Assembly: GCF_015163665.1 (NCBI RefSeq)
Contig: NZ_JADEUG010000003.1
Span: forward strand, 89,697 to 153,696
DNA length: 64,000 bases
Origin: Xenorhabdus sp. BG5
GTDB lineage: Bacteria > Pseudomonadota > Gammaproteobacteria > Enterobacterales > Enterobacteriaceae
Direction of reading: 5' to 3'
The number at the start of each line of letters is the position of its first letter. The stretch's first letter is position 1. Positions 20,901 through 30,207 of the stretch are shown here, piece after piece. The notes under the pieces were generated by a model. It was not told the DNA's origin. It made no database searches and worked only from the letters and a program-made list of their open reading frames with translations. Made by a program: the position numbers and the translations under genes.

Positions 20901-22472
20901 ATGTTTGATATTGTCGAACTGTCACGATTACAGTTTGCCTTAACTGCCATGTACCATTTTCTGTTCGTCCCATTAACGCTCGGTATGGCGTTTTTGCTTG
21001 CGATCATGGAAACGGTATATGTCCTTTCTGGCAAACAAATCTATAAAGATATGACAAAATTCTGGGGTAAGTTATTTGGTATTAACTTTGCCTTGGGTGT
21101 CGCAACGGGCTTGACCATGGAGTTCCAGTTCGGAACCAACTGGTCATATTTCTCACATTATGTTGGTGATATTTTCGGTGCGCCTCTGGCCATCGAAGGT
21201 CTGATGGCATTCTTCCTCGAATCCACATTCGTTGGTCTGTTTTTCTTTGGGTGGGATCGGCTGAGTAAGAAACAACACTTGGCGGTTACCTGGCTGGTTG
21301 CATTAGGCTCTAACTTCTCTGCATTGTGGATACTGATTGCGAATGGTTGGATGCAAAACCCGATTGCGTCTGACTTTAACTTCGAAACTATGCGAATGGA
21401 AATGGTGAGCTTCAGTGAACTGGTACTTAATCCAGTTGCACAAGTGAAATTTGTTCACACTGTTGCAGCCGGTTATGTTACTGGTGCCATTTTTGTGTTG
21501 GGCATCAGCTCCTACTATCTGCTTAAAGGGCGTGATTTGGCGTTTGCTAAACGTTCTTTTGCGATTGCAGCAAGTTTTGGTATGGCTGCGGTACTGTCTG
21601 TCATCGTTCTGGGTGATGAATCTGGATATGAAATGGGGGACGTGCAGAAAACCAAATTGGCAGCAATCGAAGCAGAGTGGGAAACTCAACCACCACCAGC
21701 TTCATTCACGCTGATTAGTCTTCCTGATCAGGACAAAATGGAAAATAAATATTCCATTCAAATTCCTTACGTTTTAGGTTTGATTGCTACCCGCTCTACA
21801 GATACACCTGTCGTTGGTCTGCGTGATTTGATGAGCCAGCATGAGCAGCGTATCCGTAATGGCATCAAGGCTTATGAATTACTGGAAGAACTGCGTGCAG
21901 GTAATGTTGATCCAAGTGTTCGCAGTGCATTCAATGAAAGTAAGAAAGATCTTGGCTATGGTATGCTCGTGAAGCGTTATACCCAAAACGTAACTGATGC
22001 GACAGAAGAGCAAATTAAAGCCGCAGCGAAAGACTCTATCCCGCGTGTAGCACCGCTCTACTTTGCATTCCGTATCATGGTTGCTGCTGGCTTTATTATG
22101 TTGGTGGTTATCGGTCTGTCGTTCCTGAGTGTTCTCCGTAACCGTATCGGTCAACATAAGTGGCTGTTACGTGCTGCTTTGTTCAGTATTCCATTGCCAT
22201 GGATTGCCGTTGAGGCTGGTTGGTTTGTCGCAGAATATGGCCGCCAGCCATGGGCGATTGGTGAAGTGTTACCAACGGCTGTCGCGTCTTCAACACGCAG
22301 TGTCGGCGATCTGATTTTCTCAATGGTGCTGATTTGTGGTCTGTACACGTTGTTCTTGATCGCAGAGATGTTCTTGATGTTCAAATTTGCCCGTCTTGGC
22401 CCAAGTAGCCTCAAGACTGGACGTTACCATTTTGAACAAAAAACCGCTGCTTCAGCGAATAATATTGAGTAA
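20901..22472 (+). CDS. cydA: cytochrome bd ubiquinol oxidase subunit I
   Basis: Heme-binding subunit of the high-affinity bd oxidase in the inner membrane; reduces oxygen to water at low oxygen. It has 523 residues against 522 in E. coli. His19 in [15 protein letters not shown] is a known heme ligand; further family stretches are EFQFGTNWS, the quinol-binding loop (about residues 250-320), and the C-terminal [13 protein letters not shown]. The ribosome site AAGGAG precedes the ATG. Confidence 0.98.
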   Translation: MFDIVELSRLQFALTAMYHFLFVPLTLGMAFLLAIMETVYVLSGKQIYKDMTKFWGKLFGINFALGVATGLTMEFQFGTNWSYFSHYVGDIFGAPLAIEGLMAFFLESTFVGLFFFGWDRLSKKQHLAVTWLVALGSNFSALWILIANGWMQNPIASDFNFETMRMEMVSFSELVLNPVAQVKFVHTVAAGYVTGAIFVLGISSYYLLKGRDLAFAKRSFAIAASFGMAAVLSVIVLGDESGYEMGDVQKTKLAAIEAEWETQPPPASFTLISLPDQDKMENKYSIQIPYVLGLIATRSTDTPVVGLRDLMSQHEQRIRNGIKAYELLEELRAGNVDPSVRSAFNESKKDLGYGMLVKRYTQNVTDATEEQIKAAAKDSIPRVAPLYFAFRIMVAAGFIMLVVIGLSFLSVLRNRIGQHKWLLRAALFSIPLPWIAVEAGWFVAEYGRQPWAIGEVLPTAVASSTRSVGDLIFSMVLICGLYTLFLIAEMFLMFKFARLGPSSLKTGRYHFEQKTAASANNIE

Positions 22473-22486
22473 GCAGGAGTCCACTT

Positions 22487-23626
22487 ATGCTTGATTATGA
22501 TGTATTACGATTTATATGGTGGCTGCTGATTGGTGTGTTACTGATCGGTTTCACGGTGACTGATGGTTTCGACATGGGAGTGGGTATCCTGCTGCGGATC
22601 ATTGGTAAAAATGATACCGAACGCCGCATCATGATTAACTCAGTTGCCCCGCACTGGGATGGTAACCAGGTTTGGTTAATTACCGCTGGTGGTGCCCTGT
22701 TTGCCGCATGGCCGATGGTATATGCCGCCGCTTTTTCTGGCTTTTATGTGGCAATGATTCTGGTCTTGGCTGCACTGTTTTTCCGTCCGGTTGGCTTCGA
22801 TTACCGTTCAAAACTGGAAAGCAGCAAATGGCGTAATATGTGGGATTGGGGGCTGTTTATCGGTAGCTTCGTACCGGCATTGGTTATCGGGGTGGCATTT
22901 GGTAACTTGCTGCAAGGCGTACCGCTGGCGGTAGATTCTTACCTGCGTGTCTCCTATGAAGGTTCATTCTTTGGATTGCTGAACCCTTATGGGTTGCTGG
23001 CTGGGGTGATTAGCCTGATGATGATTGTGACGCAGGGTGCAACTTATCTGCAAATGCGTACAACAGGCGAATTGCACTTGCGCTCCCGTACTGCAACCCA
23101 TGTTTGTGCAGCGATAACAGCAATTGCATTCCTGTTGGCAGGAATATGGTTGATTTATGGCATTGATGGCTATGTTGTAACAGGAGGCCTGGATGTTAAT
23201 GCGGCATCCAATCCGTTACATAAAGAAGTCATCCAGCAGGCAGGCGCATGGCTGACCAACTTCAACAACTATCCGGTTCTGTGGGCTATACCTGTGTTGG
23301 GCGTATTGCTTCCTCTGCTGACTATGCTGGCTACCTGGATGGATAAAGGTGCCTGGGCATTCTTGTTCTCATCACTGACAGTAGCTTGTATTATCCTGAC
23401 TTCAGGTATTGCTATGTTCCCGTTCGTGATGCCATCAAGCATTGATCCGAATGTTAGTCTGACTATGTGGGATGCGACCTCCAGTCAGTGGACGTTGCAA
23501 ATTATGTTCGTTGTTGCACTTATCTTCGTTCCTATCGTGTTGTCTTACACCATTTGGTGTTATTACAAAACCTTCGGGCGTTTGGATAAGAACTACATTG
23601 ATAACAACAAACACTCACTGTACTAA
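22487..23626 (+). CDS. cydB: cytochrome bd ubiquinol oxidase subunit II
   Basis: Second large subunit of the bd oxidase; 379 residues, as in E. coli, with eight to nine membrane segments. Begins MLDYDVLRFIWWLLIGVLL and contains TDGFDMGVGILL and the conserved NGNQVW-like stretch, here WDGNQVWLITAGGALFAAWP. It follows cydA by 14 bases and leads into cydX. Confidence 0.97.
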   Translation: MLDYDVLRFIWWLLIGVLLIGFTVTDGFDMGVGILLRIIGKNDTERRIMINSVAPHWDGNQVWLITAGGALFAAWPMVYAAAFSGFYVAMILVLAALFFRPVGFDYRSKLESSKWRNMWDWGLFIGSFVPALVIGVAFGNLLQGVPLAVDSYLRVSYEGSFFGLLNPYGLLAGVISLMMIVTQGATYLQMRTTGELHLRSRTATHVCAAITAIAFLLAGIWLIYGIDGYVVTGGLDVNAASNPLHKEVIQQAGAWLTNFNNYPVLWAIPVLGVLLPLLTMLATWMDKGAWAFLFSSLTVACIILTSGIAMFPFVMPSSIDPNVSLTMWDATSSQWTLQIMFVVALIFVPIVLSYTIWCYYKTFGRLDKNYIDNNKHSLY

Positions 23627-23637
23627 GGAGCATAGTC

Positions 23638-23754
23638 ATGTGGTATTTTGCTTGGATTCTCGGAACGCTCCTGGCTTGTAGCTTTGCGGTTATTGCTGCT
23701 TTGGCACTTGAGCATAGCGAATCACAGAACGCTTCTGAGAGTGACAAAAAATAA
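23638..23754 (+). CDS. cydX: cytochrome bd oxidase small subunit CydX
   Basis: A 38-residue single-pass membrane peptide, beginning MWYFAWILGTLLACSFAV and ending in a polar tail. CydX is needed for stable, active bd oxidase in E. coli (37 residues). It lies 11 bases after cydB behind an AAGGAG ribosome site, and its TAA shares bases with the ybgE ATG. Confidence 0.95.
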   Translation: MWYFAWILGTLLACSFAVIAALALEHSESQNASESDKK

Positions 23755-24041
23755 TGTTGGTTGATAAATGCTACCAACTTATGGATAAGAGCCTATTGAG
23801 GGCTCTTATCCTCATTATCGCCTTAACACTTGCTGCATGTGTGTTTTGGGACCCTGCCCGTTTTGCCGCCAGTACCAGTTCACTACACATATGGCAAGGT
23901 ATTTTATTGATCTGGGCAGTGTGTTCTGGTGTTACTTTTGGTGTTGGTTTTCATCCTAAGCGTATTATTTGGCGATTATTTTTTCATCCGTTACCTGCAT
24001 TTTTTATTCTTCTTTTTGGCTTATATCATTTCTTTAAGTAA
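23754..24041 (+). CDS. ybgE: cyd operon protein YbgE
   Basis: A 95-residue protein with three hydrophobic segments, family-typical for the gene that follows cydX; role unknown. It contains FWDPARFA, the WQG...WAVCSGVTFGVGFHP stretch and a hydrophobic C terminus. The ATG overlaps the cydX stop (TAATG). A strong terminator follows, which ends the cyd operon. Confidence 0.9.
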   Translation: MLVDKCYQLMDKSLLRALILIIALTLAACVFWDPARFAASTSSLHIWQGILLIWAVCSGVTFGVGFHPKRIIWRLFFHPLPAFFILLFGLYHFFK

Positions 24042-24053
24042 ACTAATTGTAAT

Positions 24054-24085
24054 TTTATAGGCCTACGGCCTATAAATTTTTTTTA
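24054..24085 (+). terminator. terminator of the cydABX-ybgE operon
   Basis: Perfect 10-base stem TTTATAGGCC / GGCCTATAAA with a TAC loop, followed by eight T: a textbook rho-independent terminator. Confidence 0.93.
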
Positions 24086-24155
24086 CTGACAGGTCATTCC
24101 AAAGCGCTATTGTCTTAAGTATAGTGACAGCGTCAATTCGCCTAATTAGGATTAT

Positions 24156-24560
24156 ATGAGTAATATGTTATTCCGTTGGCCTATCCGTGTTTACTACGAA
24201 GACACAGATGCTAGTGGTGTGGTTTATCACGCTCGGTATTTGGGTTTTTACGAAAGAGCTCGTACAGAGATGTTGCGGGAAAGAGGTTTCCACCAACAGT
24301 CTATGCTAGATGAACAAGTTGGCTTTGTTGTTAGTCGCATGACGATTGACTACCGGAAACCAGCAAAACTGGATGACCAACTGGTTGTTGAAAGCGAAGT
24401 TACGAATATCCGTGGTGCTTCTTTGACATTTATTCAACGAATTGTTGATTGTAATGGCGTCGTTGTCAGCAGCGCAGAATGCCTGGTTGTCTACGTGAAT
24501 TCATCTCAAATGAAGCCGATTGCGCTTCCAAAGTCTATTGTCGCGGAGTTTAAGCAGTGA
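24156..24560 (+). CDS. ybgC: acyl-CoA thioesterase YbgC (Tol-Pal cluster)
   Basis: Hotdog-fold thioesterase of 134 residues, first gene of the Tol-Pal cluster. The catalytic Asp18 lies in [21 protein letters not shown], as in the 4-hydroxybenzoyl-CoA thioesterase class. In E. coli it acts on acyl-CoA or acyl-ACP and is linked to phospholipid enzymes. Its TGA overlaps the tolQ GTG. Confidence 0.95.
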   Translation: MSNMLFRWPIRVYYEDTDASGVVYHARYLGFYERARTEMLRERGFHQQSMLDEQVGFVVSRMTIDYRKPAKLDDQLVVESEVTNIRGASLTFIQRIVDCNGVVVSSAECLVVYVNSSQMKPIALPKSIVAEFKQ

Positions 24561-25246
24561 CTGACATGAACATCCTTGATTTATTTCTTAAGGCAGGTTT
24601 CTTAGTGCAGCTGATCATGCTGATTTTGATTGGCTTCTCTATCGTCTCTTGGGCAATCATTATTCAACGAACAAAAATCCTGAATGCCGCCAGCCGTGAG
24701 GCAGAAGCATTTGAAGATAAATTTTGGTCTGGTATTGAATTATCTCGCCTTTATAAAGAAAGTCAGTCACGCCGTGATTCGTTAAGTGGTACTGAGCAGA
24801 TATTCCATTCCGGGTTTAAAGAATTTGCTCGTTTACACCAGGCAAATAACCACGTTCCAGAAGCTGTTATCACAGGGGCTTCCCGTGCCATGCGTATTTC
24901 ACTAAATCGTGAATTGGAAGTATTGGAAAATCATATTCCATTTCTGGGTACGGTAGGTTCTATCAGCCCTTATATTGGTTTGTTTGGTACGGTTTGGGGG
25001 ATCATGCATGCCTTTATTGCATTGGGAGCGGTCAAACAAGCAACCCTGCAAATGGTTGCGCCTGGTATTGCTGAAGCTTTGATTGCAACAGCTATCGGCT
25101 TGTTTGCGGCAATTCCTGCGGTGATGGCCTATAACCGCCTGAACCAGCGGGTTAACAAACTAGAACAAGTTTACGATAATTTTATGGAAGAATTCCTGGC
25201 TATCCTGCATCGTCAGGCTTTTGCTTCCAATACTAATAAGTCGTAA
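24557..25246 (+). CDS. tolQ: Tol-Pal system protein TolQ
   Basis: Inner-membrane subunit, with TolR, of the proton-driven motor that energises TolA. It has 229 residues, three membrane segments (about 14-36, 135-157, 168-190) and the conserved [20 protein letters not shown] stretch. The GTG at 24557, overlapping the ybgC stop, gives the same [14 protein letters not shown] terminus as E. coli; an ATG at 24566 is possible. Confidence 0.97.
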   Translation: MTDMNILDLFLKAGFLVQLIMLILIGFSIVSWAIIIQRTKILNAASREAEAFEDKFWSGIELSRLYKESQSRRDSLSGTEQIFHSGFKEFARLHQANNHVPEAVITGASRAMRISLNRELEVLENHIPFLGTVGSISPYIGLFGTVWGIMHAFIALGAVKQATLQMVAPGIAEALIATAIGLFAAIPAVMAYNRLNQRVNKLEQVYDNFMEEFLAILHRQAFASNTNKS

Positions 25247-25270
25247 TAAATCGTAAGGGGAAATCAGCGA

Positions 25271-25702
25271 ATGGCGCGCACTCGTAGTCGCAGACGTGAG
25301 CTAAAATCCGAGATCAATATCGTCCCCTTGCTGGACGTGTTGCTGGTATTACTGCTTATTTTCATGGCAACAGCACCGATTATCACGCAAAGTGTGGAAG
25401 TTGATTTACCTGATTCGGTGGATTCAAAGACAGTTTCCAGCACTGATAATCCGCCGGTCATTGTGGAAGTTTCTGGGGTAGGGCAGTACAGCATGATTGT
25501 TAATCAGGAGCGCTTGGAATTGTTACCTGAACAGCAAATCGTTGCAGAAGCTCAAACCGTGATGAAAGCCAATCCGAAAACGATTTTCTTGATTGGTGGC
25601 TCTAAGGAAGTTCCTTATGATGAAATTATCAAAGCGTTGAATATGCTTCGTCAGGCAGGTGTTAAATCGGTGGGTTTAATGACTCAGCCTATCGGCGCCT
25701 GA
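25271..25702 (+). CDS. tolR: Tol-Pal system protein TolR
   Basis: Second motor subunit, 143 residues. A short basic N terminus precedes a single membrane helix with the proton-pathway Asp22 in INIVPLLDVLLVLLLIFM; the rest is periplasmic. It corresponds to ExbD in the Ton system. Preceded by AAGGGG and followed by tolA after 26 bases. Confidence 0.97.
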   Translation: MARTRSRRRELKSEINIVPLLDVLLVLLLIFMATAPIITQSVEVDLPDSVDSKTVSSTDNPPVIVEVSGVGQYSMIVNQERLELLPEQQIVAEAQTVMKANPKTIFLIGGSKEVPYDEIIKALNMLRQAGVKSVGLMTQPIGA

Positions 25703-25728
25703 CCGTGGCTGTCACTTAAAGTTTCTGG

Positions 25729-26775
25729 ATGTCGAGCGTGGGAAAGACAAGCGAGCAAAATAATAGGCTGAATCGCGCTATTATCATTTCGGTAATATTG
25801 CACATTATCCTGATCGGATTTCTGATTTGGGGTTCTTGGGTGCAAAAAACAGAAATGGGGGGCGGTGGACAAAGTGGTACTGTCATTGATGCTGTTATGG
25901 TTGATCCGAATGCGGTCGTTCAGCAATATAACCAGCAGCAACAGCAACAGGCCAATGCAAAGTTAGCTGAACAACAGCGGAAGAAAAAAGCTGAGCAACA
26001 GGCAGCTGAACTGCGTGCAAAGCAGGCAGAAGAACAGGAACGCTTGAAAGCGGCTGAAGAAGAGCGAATTAAAGCATTGCAGGAAGCTGAAACACAGAAA
26101 AAACAGTCTGAGGCTGCTGCCGCTAAAGCACGAGAAGAGCAGGAGCAGGCAGAAGAAGCGGCGGCAAAAGCACTGGCAGAAAAAGAACGAATTCTAAAAG
26201 AGCAAGCTGAAGCCCGACAGAAAGCGGAAGCCCAGGCGAAGAAAGAAGCGGAAGAGGCGGCAAAACGTAAAGCGGCGGCTGAGGCAAAAGCTAAAGCGGA
26301 AGCCGAAGCTAAGGCCAAGGCAGAGGCAGAAGAAAAAGCTAAGGCTAAGGCAGAAGCAGAGGCTAAAGCAAAAGCCAAGACAGAAGCAGCAAAGCAAGCT
26401 CAAACGGTTAATGATCTGTTAGGTGGATTAACGTCTAATACACCTAAACAAGGGGGAGCGGCTGCGGCAGGAAAAGGTGGCGGTAAGAAAAGCGGTCTTT
26501 CTCAACAAGATATTAATAGTTATCTGGGGAAAGTTCAGGCTGCAATAGAGAGTAAATTTTACGATTCGAACCTGTATATTGGTCGTACTTGTGATTTAAA
26601 TATTAAGCTGGCACCAGATGGATTACTGATTGATATCAAGGCAGGAGCGGGTGATCCGGCGTTATGTCGAGCTGCAATTACCGCCGCTAATTTGGCAAAA
26701 AAAATGCCGCCTCCACCAAGCAAAGAGGTTTATGAATATTTTAAGAATTTCACGCTAGAATTTAAACCGCAGTAA
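25729..26775 (+). CDS. tolA: cell envelope protein TolA
   Basis: Spans the periplasm and links the TolQR motor to Pal and TolB. In 348 residues: a membrane helix (about 18-38), a long Ala/Lys/Glu-rich helical domain II (about 60-220) made of KAEAEAKAKA-type units, a Gly-rich hinge, and the globular C-terminal domain III (about 255-348) with the paired cysteines in GRTCDLNI and DPALCRAA. It is shorter than E. coli TolA (421) because domain II is shorter, a known variable region. The 152-aa antisense frame here is a codon-bias shadow. Confidence 0.96.
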   Translation: MSSVGKTSEQNNRLNRAIIISVILHIILIGFLIWGSWVQKTEMGGGGQSGTVIDAVMVDPNAVVQQYNQQQQQQANAKLAEQQRKKKAEQQAAELRAKQAEEQERLKAAEEERIKALQEAETQKKQSEAAAAKAREEQEQAEEAAAKALAEKERILKEQAEARQKAEAQAKKEAEEAAKRKAAAEAKAKAEAEAKAKAEAEEKAKAKAEAEAKAKAKTEAAKQAQTVNDLLGGLTSNTPKQGGAAAAGKGGGKKSGLSQQDINSYLGKVQAAIESKFYDSNLYIGRTCDLNIKLAPDGLLIDIKAGAGDPALCRAAITAANLAKKMPPPPSKEVYEYFKNFTLEFKPQ

Positions 26776-26940
26776 GTTAAATGTTTGGTAGATAATCGTT
26801 ATGCTCTAAGCGAACTTTCGAATAATTTATATGTACAAACAAAATTATTAGATTTTATTTAGGTATCTAGTTTTGTTTGTTGGCGTTTGTTAGAATCCGG
26901 CGGATTATTGCGGCAGATAAAAGATCGCGATAAGGGAGAG

Positions 26941-28251
26941 ATGATGAAGCAAACTTTTAAACAGATGTTTAAAGTCATGTTGGGCTTTCTGATGATGTGG
27001 GCAGCACTTGCTCATGCAGAGGTTCGCATTGAGATTACACAGGGTGTTGATTCTGCCCGTCCTATTGGGGTTGTCCCATTTAAATGGACTGGGGCAGGCG
27101 AATCACCTGAAAATATTGGTTCAATTATTGCTGCGGATTTGAGAAATAGTGGGAAATTTAATCCGATTGATTCTGCTCGTATGCCGCAACAACCGACTAC
27201 TGCATCAGAGGTAACGCCTGCGGCATGGACTGCGTTAGGGATCGATTCAGTCGTTGTTGGACATATTCAACCCAGTGCAGATGGTAAATTCCTGGTTTCT
27301 TATCAGCTTGTTGACGTTGCTGGTGCGCCAGGAACGGTCTTGGCACAAGAACAATTCACAGTTGAAAAGAAATGGTTACGTTTCGCTGCACACACAGCCA
27401 GTAATCAGGTATTTGAAAAACTGACAGGTATTAGAGGTGCATTTACTACCCGTATAGCTTATGTCGTTAAAAATAACAGTGCGGGTAAGAATCGAGATGA
27501 GCTGCGTGTTTCTGATTATGATGGGTATAATCAATTTACCGTACATAGCTCACCGGAGCCATTGATGTCACCAGCCTGGTCGCCAGATGCTTCCAAACTT
27601 GCCTATGTTACATTTGAAGGTGGTCGCTCTACGCTGATTATTCAAACACTGGCAACAGGTGCTGTCCGTCAGGTAGCTTCGTTCCCTCGCCATAACGGAG
27701 CCCCCGCATTTTCTCCAGATGGAACTAAACTTGCTTTTGCATTATCTAAAACCGGTAGTTTGAATCTTTATGTGATGGATTTAGCGTCTGGCCAAATCCG
27801 TCAGATTACCGATGGCCGCAGTAATAATACTGAGCCAAGCTGGATGCCGGATAACCAGACACTGGTCTATACCTCAGATCAGGGTGGGCGTCCACAATTA
27901 TATAAAATCGATATTAATGGCGGTGCTCCACAACGCCTAACTTGGGAAGGACCACAAAACCAAGATGCAGATGTTAGCCCTGACGGTAGTTTTATTGTGA
28001 TGGTTAGCTCAGCGAGTGGCAGTCAGCATATCGCCAAACAGGATCTGGCAACGGGATCTGTCCAAGTCTTGACAGATACGTTTCTGGATGAAACGCCGAG
28101 CATCGCACCTAATGGCACTATGGTGATTTATAGCTCCACTCAAGGGTGGGGAACTGTATTGCAGCTAGTTTCGACTGATGGGCGTTTCAAAGCGCGTCTT
28201 CCGGCTACCGATGGACAGGTAAAATTCCCTGCCTGGTCGCCGTATCTGTGA
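26941..28251 (+). CDS. tolB: Tol-Pal system beta-propeller protein TolB
   Basis: Periplasmic protein that binds Pal and is controlled by TolA. From the ATG at 26941 (or 26944, tandem ATG ATG) after GGGAGAG it has about 436 residues with a signal peptide ending near ALAHA-EVRI. An N-terminal domain is followed by a six-bladed propeller with repeats such as [32 protein letters not shown] and [16 protein letters not shown]. The frame is open back to 26887, but that start would break the signal peptide. Confidence 0.96.
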   Translation: MMKQTFKQMFKVMLGFLMMWAALAHAEVRIEITQGVDSARPIGVVPFKWTGAGESPENIGSIIAADLRNSGKFNPIDSARMPQQPTTASEVTPAAWTALGIDSVVVGHIQPSADGKFLVSYQLVDVAGAPGTVLAQEQFTVEKKWLRFAAHTASNQVFEKLTGIRGAFTTRIAYVVKNNSAGKNRDELRVSDYDGYNQFTVHSSPEPLMSPAWSPDASKLAYVTFEGGRSTLIIQTLATGAVRQVASFPRHNGAPAFSPDGTKLAFALSKTGSLNLYVMDLASGQIRQITDGRSNNTEPSWMPDNQTLVYTSDQGGRPQLYKIDINGGAPQRLTWEGPQNQDADVSPDGSFIVMVSSASGSQHIAKQDLATGSVQVLTDTFLDETPSIAPNGTMVIYSSTQGWGTVLQLVSTDGRFKARLPATDGQVKFPAWSPYL

Positions 28252-28293
28252 TGCATAATAATATGTATGGCAAACTATAAAAGGATCAAAGAG

Positions 28294-28794
28294 ATGCAAC
28301 TGAACAAAGTGCTAAAAGGGCTGATGTTAGCTTTACCAATCATGGCCGTAGCAGCGTGTAGTTCTAACAAAACTGGCAATAATGATCAGTCTGGTGTAAG
28401 CACTGTTGATAATTCTTCTAAGACTCTGTCTGCTGAAGAATTAGCACGTCAGCAGATGCAAGAGCTGCAAAACAACAACATCGTATACTTTGGTTTCGAT
28501 AAGTACGATATCAACAGTGAATTTGCTCAGATGTTGGATGCACACGCTGCCTTCCTGCGCACTAACCCATCTGTTAAAGTGACTATCGAAGGTCACGCAG
28601 ACGAGCGTGGTACTCCAGAGTACAACATTGCTCTGGGTGAGCGCCGTGCGAACGCAGTGAAAATGTATCTGCAAGGCAAAGGCGTTTCCGCTGATCAGCT
28701 TGCTATCGTTTCTTACGGTAAAGAAAAACCAGCTGTACTTGGCCATGACGAAGCAGCCTATGCGAAAAACCGTCGCGCTGTGATCGTATACTAA
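28294..28794 (+). CDS. pal: peptidoglycan-associated lipoprotein Pal
   Basis: Outer-membrane lipoprotein that anchors the membrane to peptidoglycan. The start at 28294 gives a 166-residue precursor with a lipobox ending ...MAVAAC, the lipidated Cys being residue 22. The C-terminal OmpA-like domain carries [20 protein letters not shown] and the NRRAVIVY end. An upstream in-frame ATG at 28267 would push the lipobox inward and is less likely. Confidence 0.97.
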   Translation: MQLNKVLKGLMLALPIMAVAACSSNKTGNNDQSGVSTVDNSSKTLSAEELARQQMQELQNNNIVYFGFDKYDINSEFAQMLDAHAAFLRTNPSVKVTIEGHADERGTPEYNIALGERRANAVKMYLQGKGVSADQLAIVSYGKEKPAVLGHDEAAYAKNRRAVIVY

Positions 28795-28803
28795 GAGTAA
28801 TGC

Positions 28804-29580
28804 ATGAACAGTAACTTCAGACGTTATATGTTGGGTCTGTCGTTATTGGTTGGCGTAGCGGCTCCTTGGGCCGCTACCGCCCGAGCGCCAATCAGTAATG
28901 TCGGCTCAGGCTCCACCGATGAGCGCCTCTCCCAATTAGAGCGTATTTCTGACGCTCACAGTCAATTATTGACCCAGCTTCAGCAACAGCTTTCTGATTC
29001 TCAACGTGATATCGATACACTCCGTGGTCAAATTCAGGAAAACCAGTATCAATTAAATCAGATCATTGAACGTCAAAAAGATCTTTATCTGCAATTGGAT
29101 AAAATCACCAATCCATCCAGTGCAGAGAGTTCAGAGCCAGAAAATCGTAATGCGGCACCTTCGGCACAAGCTGAAAATAACAAATCTGCTGTGTCGGCAA
29201 GTACAGGAAGTGAAAAAGGTGATTACGATGCCGCTGTTTCTTTGGCTATCAATACCAAAGAATATGATAAAGCGATTGCAGCATTTCAAAATTTTGTCAA
29301 AACCTATCCCAAGTCTAAGTATTTGTCGAATGCCAATTATTGGTTAGGGCAGTTGAATTACAACAAAGGCAAGAAAGACGATGCGGCTTATTATTTTGCC
29401 ACTGTCGTAAAAGACTATCCCAAGGCACAAAAAAGCAGTGATTCCCTGTATAAAGTTGGTTTAATCATGCAGGAAAAGGGGCAAAAGGATAAAGCGAAAG
29501 CGGTTTATCAGCAGGTGGTTAAGCAATATCCTGGTACTAATGCAGCCAAAATGGCCGGGAAAAAGCTTTCCGGGATATAA
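28804..29580 (+). CDS. cpoB: cell division coordinator CpoB
   Basis: Periplasmic protein that coordinates septal peptidoglycan synthesis with Tol-driven outer-membrane constriction in E. coli. It has 258 residues: signal peptide (about 1-27), a coiled coil (about 38-100, QLERISDAHSQLLTQLQQQL), a Ser/Ala-rich linker, and TPR repeats (about 138-258) such as AFQNFVKTYPKSKY and NYWLGQLNYNKGKKDDAAYY. It follows pal by 9 bases and ends the Tol-Pal cluster. Confidence 0.95.
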   Translation: MNSNFRRYMLGLSLLVGVAAPWAATARAPISNVGSGSTDERLSQLERISDAHSQLLTQLQQQLSDSQRDIDTLRGQIQENQYQLNQIIERQKDLYLQLDKITNPSSAESSEPENRNAAPSAQAENNKSAVSASTGSEKGDYDAAVSLAINTKEYDKAIAAFQNFVKTYPKSKYLSNANYWLGQLNYNKGKKDDAAYYFATVVKDYPKAQKSSDSLYKVGLIMQEKGQKDKAKAVYQQVVKQYPGTNAAKMAGKKLSGI

Positions 29581-29582
29581 TA

Positions 29583-29625
29583 ATTATCCCCGAAAGGTCA
29601 GATATCGGTCTTTTGGGGAATAACT
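29583..29625 (+). terminator. hairpin after cpoB
   Basis: TTATCCCC-GAAAG pairs with CTTTT-GGGGAATAA around an 11-14-base loop. There is no clean T-tract, so it is a likely but weak terminator of the Tol-Pal operon ahead of the tRNA genes. Confidence 0.45.
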
Positions 29626-29736
29626 GACTGCTTAATAAGCATTTAAACAAGTTTTCTAAAATAAACGTTGCGTCATGCTGAGAAATCAGTAATATATGCC
29701 GCCGTTGGCAAGGATAACTGCCAAACAGATTTAGAT

Positions 29737-29812
29737 GGGTCGTTAGCTCAGTCGGTAGAGCAGTTGACTTTTAATCAATTGGTCGCAGGTTCGAATCCTG
29801 CACGACCCACCA
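29737..29812 (+). tRNA. tRNA-Lys (anticodon TTT), copy 1
   Basis: 76 bases, GGGTCGTTAGCTCAG ... GGTTCGAATCC ... CGACCCACCA. The acceptor stem GGGTCG/CGACCC pairs, the anticodon loop is CTTTTAA, and CCA is encoded. E. coli has a tRNA-Lys/Val cluster at this place after cpoB. Confidence 0.97.
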
Positions 29813-29843
29813 TCTAAACTCTCACCTCAAGTACTCCTTAGAT

Positions 29844-29919
29844 GGGTCGTTAGCTCAGTCGGTAGAGCAGTTGACTTTTAATCAATTGGTCGCAGGTTCG
29901 AATCCTGCACGACCCACCA
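29844..29919 (+). tRNA. tRNA-Lys (anticodon TTT), copy 2
   Basis: Identical to copy 1 and exactly 107 bases downstream, with a related spacer (both spacers end in TTAGAT before the tRNA). A recent tandem duplication or gene conversion is implied. Confidence 0.97.
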
Positions 29920-29950
29920 TCTAGATTCTTAACTCAAACACCCTTTAGAT

Positions 29951-30002
29951 AAGTCGTTAACTCAGTCAGTAGAACAGCTGAATTTTAATCAATTGATCGC
30001 AG
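29951..30002 (+). pseudogene. decayed tRNA-Lys copy 3 (truncated)
   Basis: Starts exactly 107 bases after copy 2, again preceded by TTAGAT. It matches the first 52 tRNA bases with eight substitutions, six of them G to A, keeps the TTT anticodon, and then diverges just before the T arm. The acceptor start is AAGTCG and the 3' half is missing, so no functional tRNA can form. Confidence 0.9.
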
Positions 30003-30101
30003 CAGATAACTTAATAAGTTGATTACTGGCTTCACATTTTTTCCTTATCGTTTTTAACTCTTTAAAATAATTAAAGACTTTTTTTCTTAAATTCGCTATC
30101 T

Positions 30102-30119
30102 TGTTTAGTATGTAAAACA
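30102..30119. promoter_or_regulatory. candidate NadR operator upstream of pnuC
   Basis: TGTTTA-GTATGT-AAAACA matches the NadR box consensus TGTTTA-N6-TAAACA with one mismatch, about 90 bases before pnuC. NadR represses NAD synthesis and salvage genes; in E. coli the box serves nadA-pnuC. Confidence 0.75.
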
Positions 30120-30207
30120 ACAAAGAGTAAAATAGCCTAGTTATCTCGTAATTTCATGTTTTTTGTATTGATATACTAAACATTATTTATGGTAAGGATA
30201 AGAAAGT

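Noticed and set aside
25920..26378. 152-codon open frame antisense to tolA
   Set aside because: Pure Ala/Ser/Cys/Phe low-complexity text, the mirror of the Lys/Glu/Ala-rich TolA helix; no start signal.
26887..26940. Longer N terminus for TolB
   Set aside because: It would place extra charged residues before the signal peptide and ignores the ribosome site before 26941.
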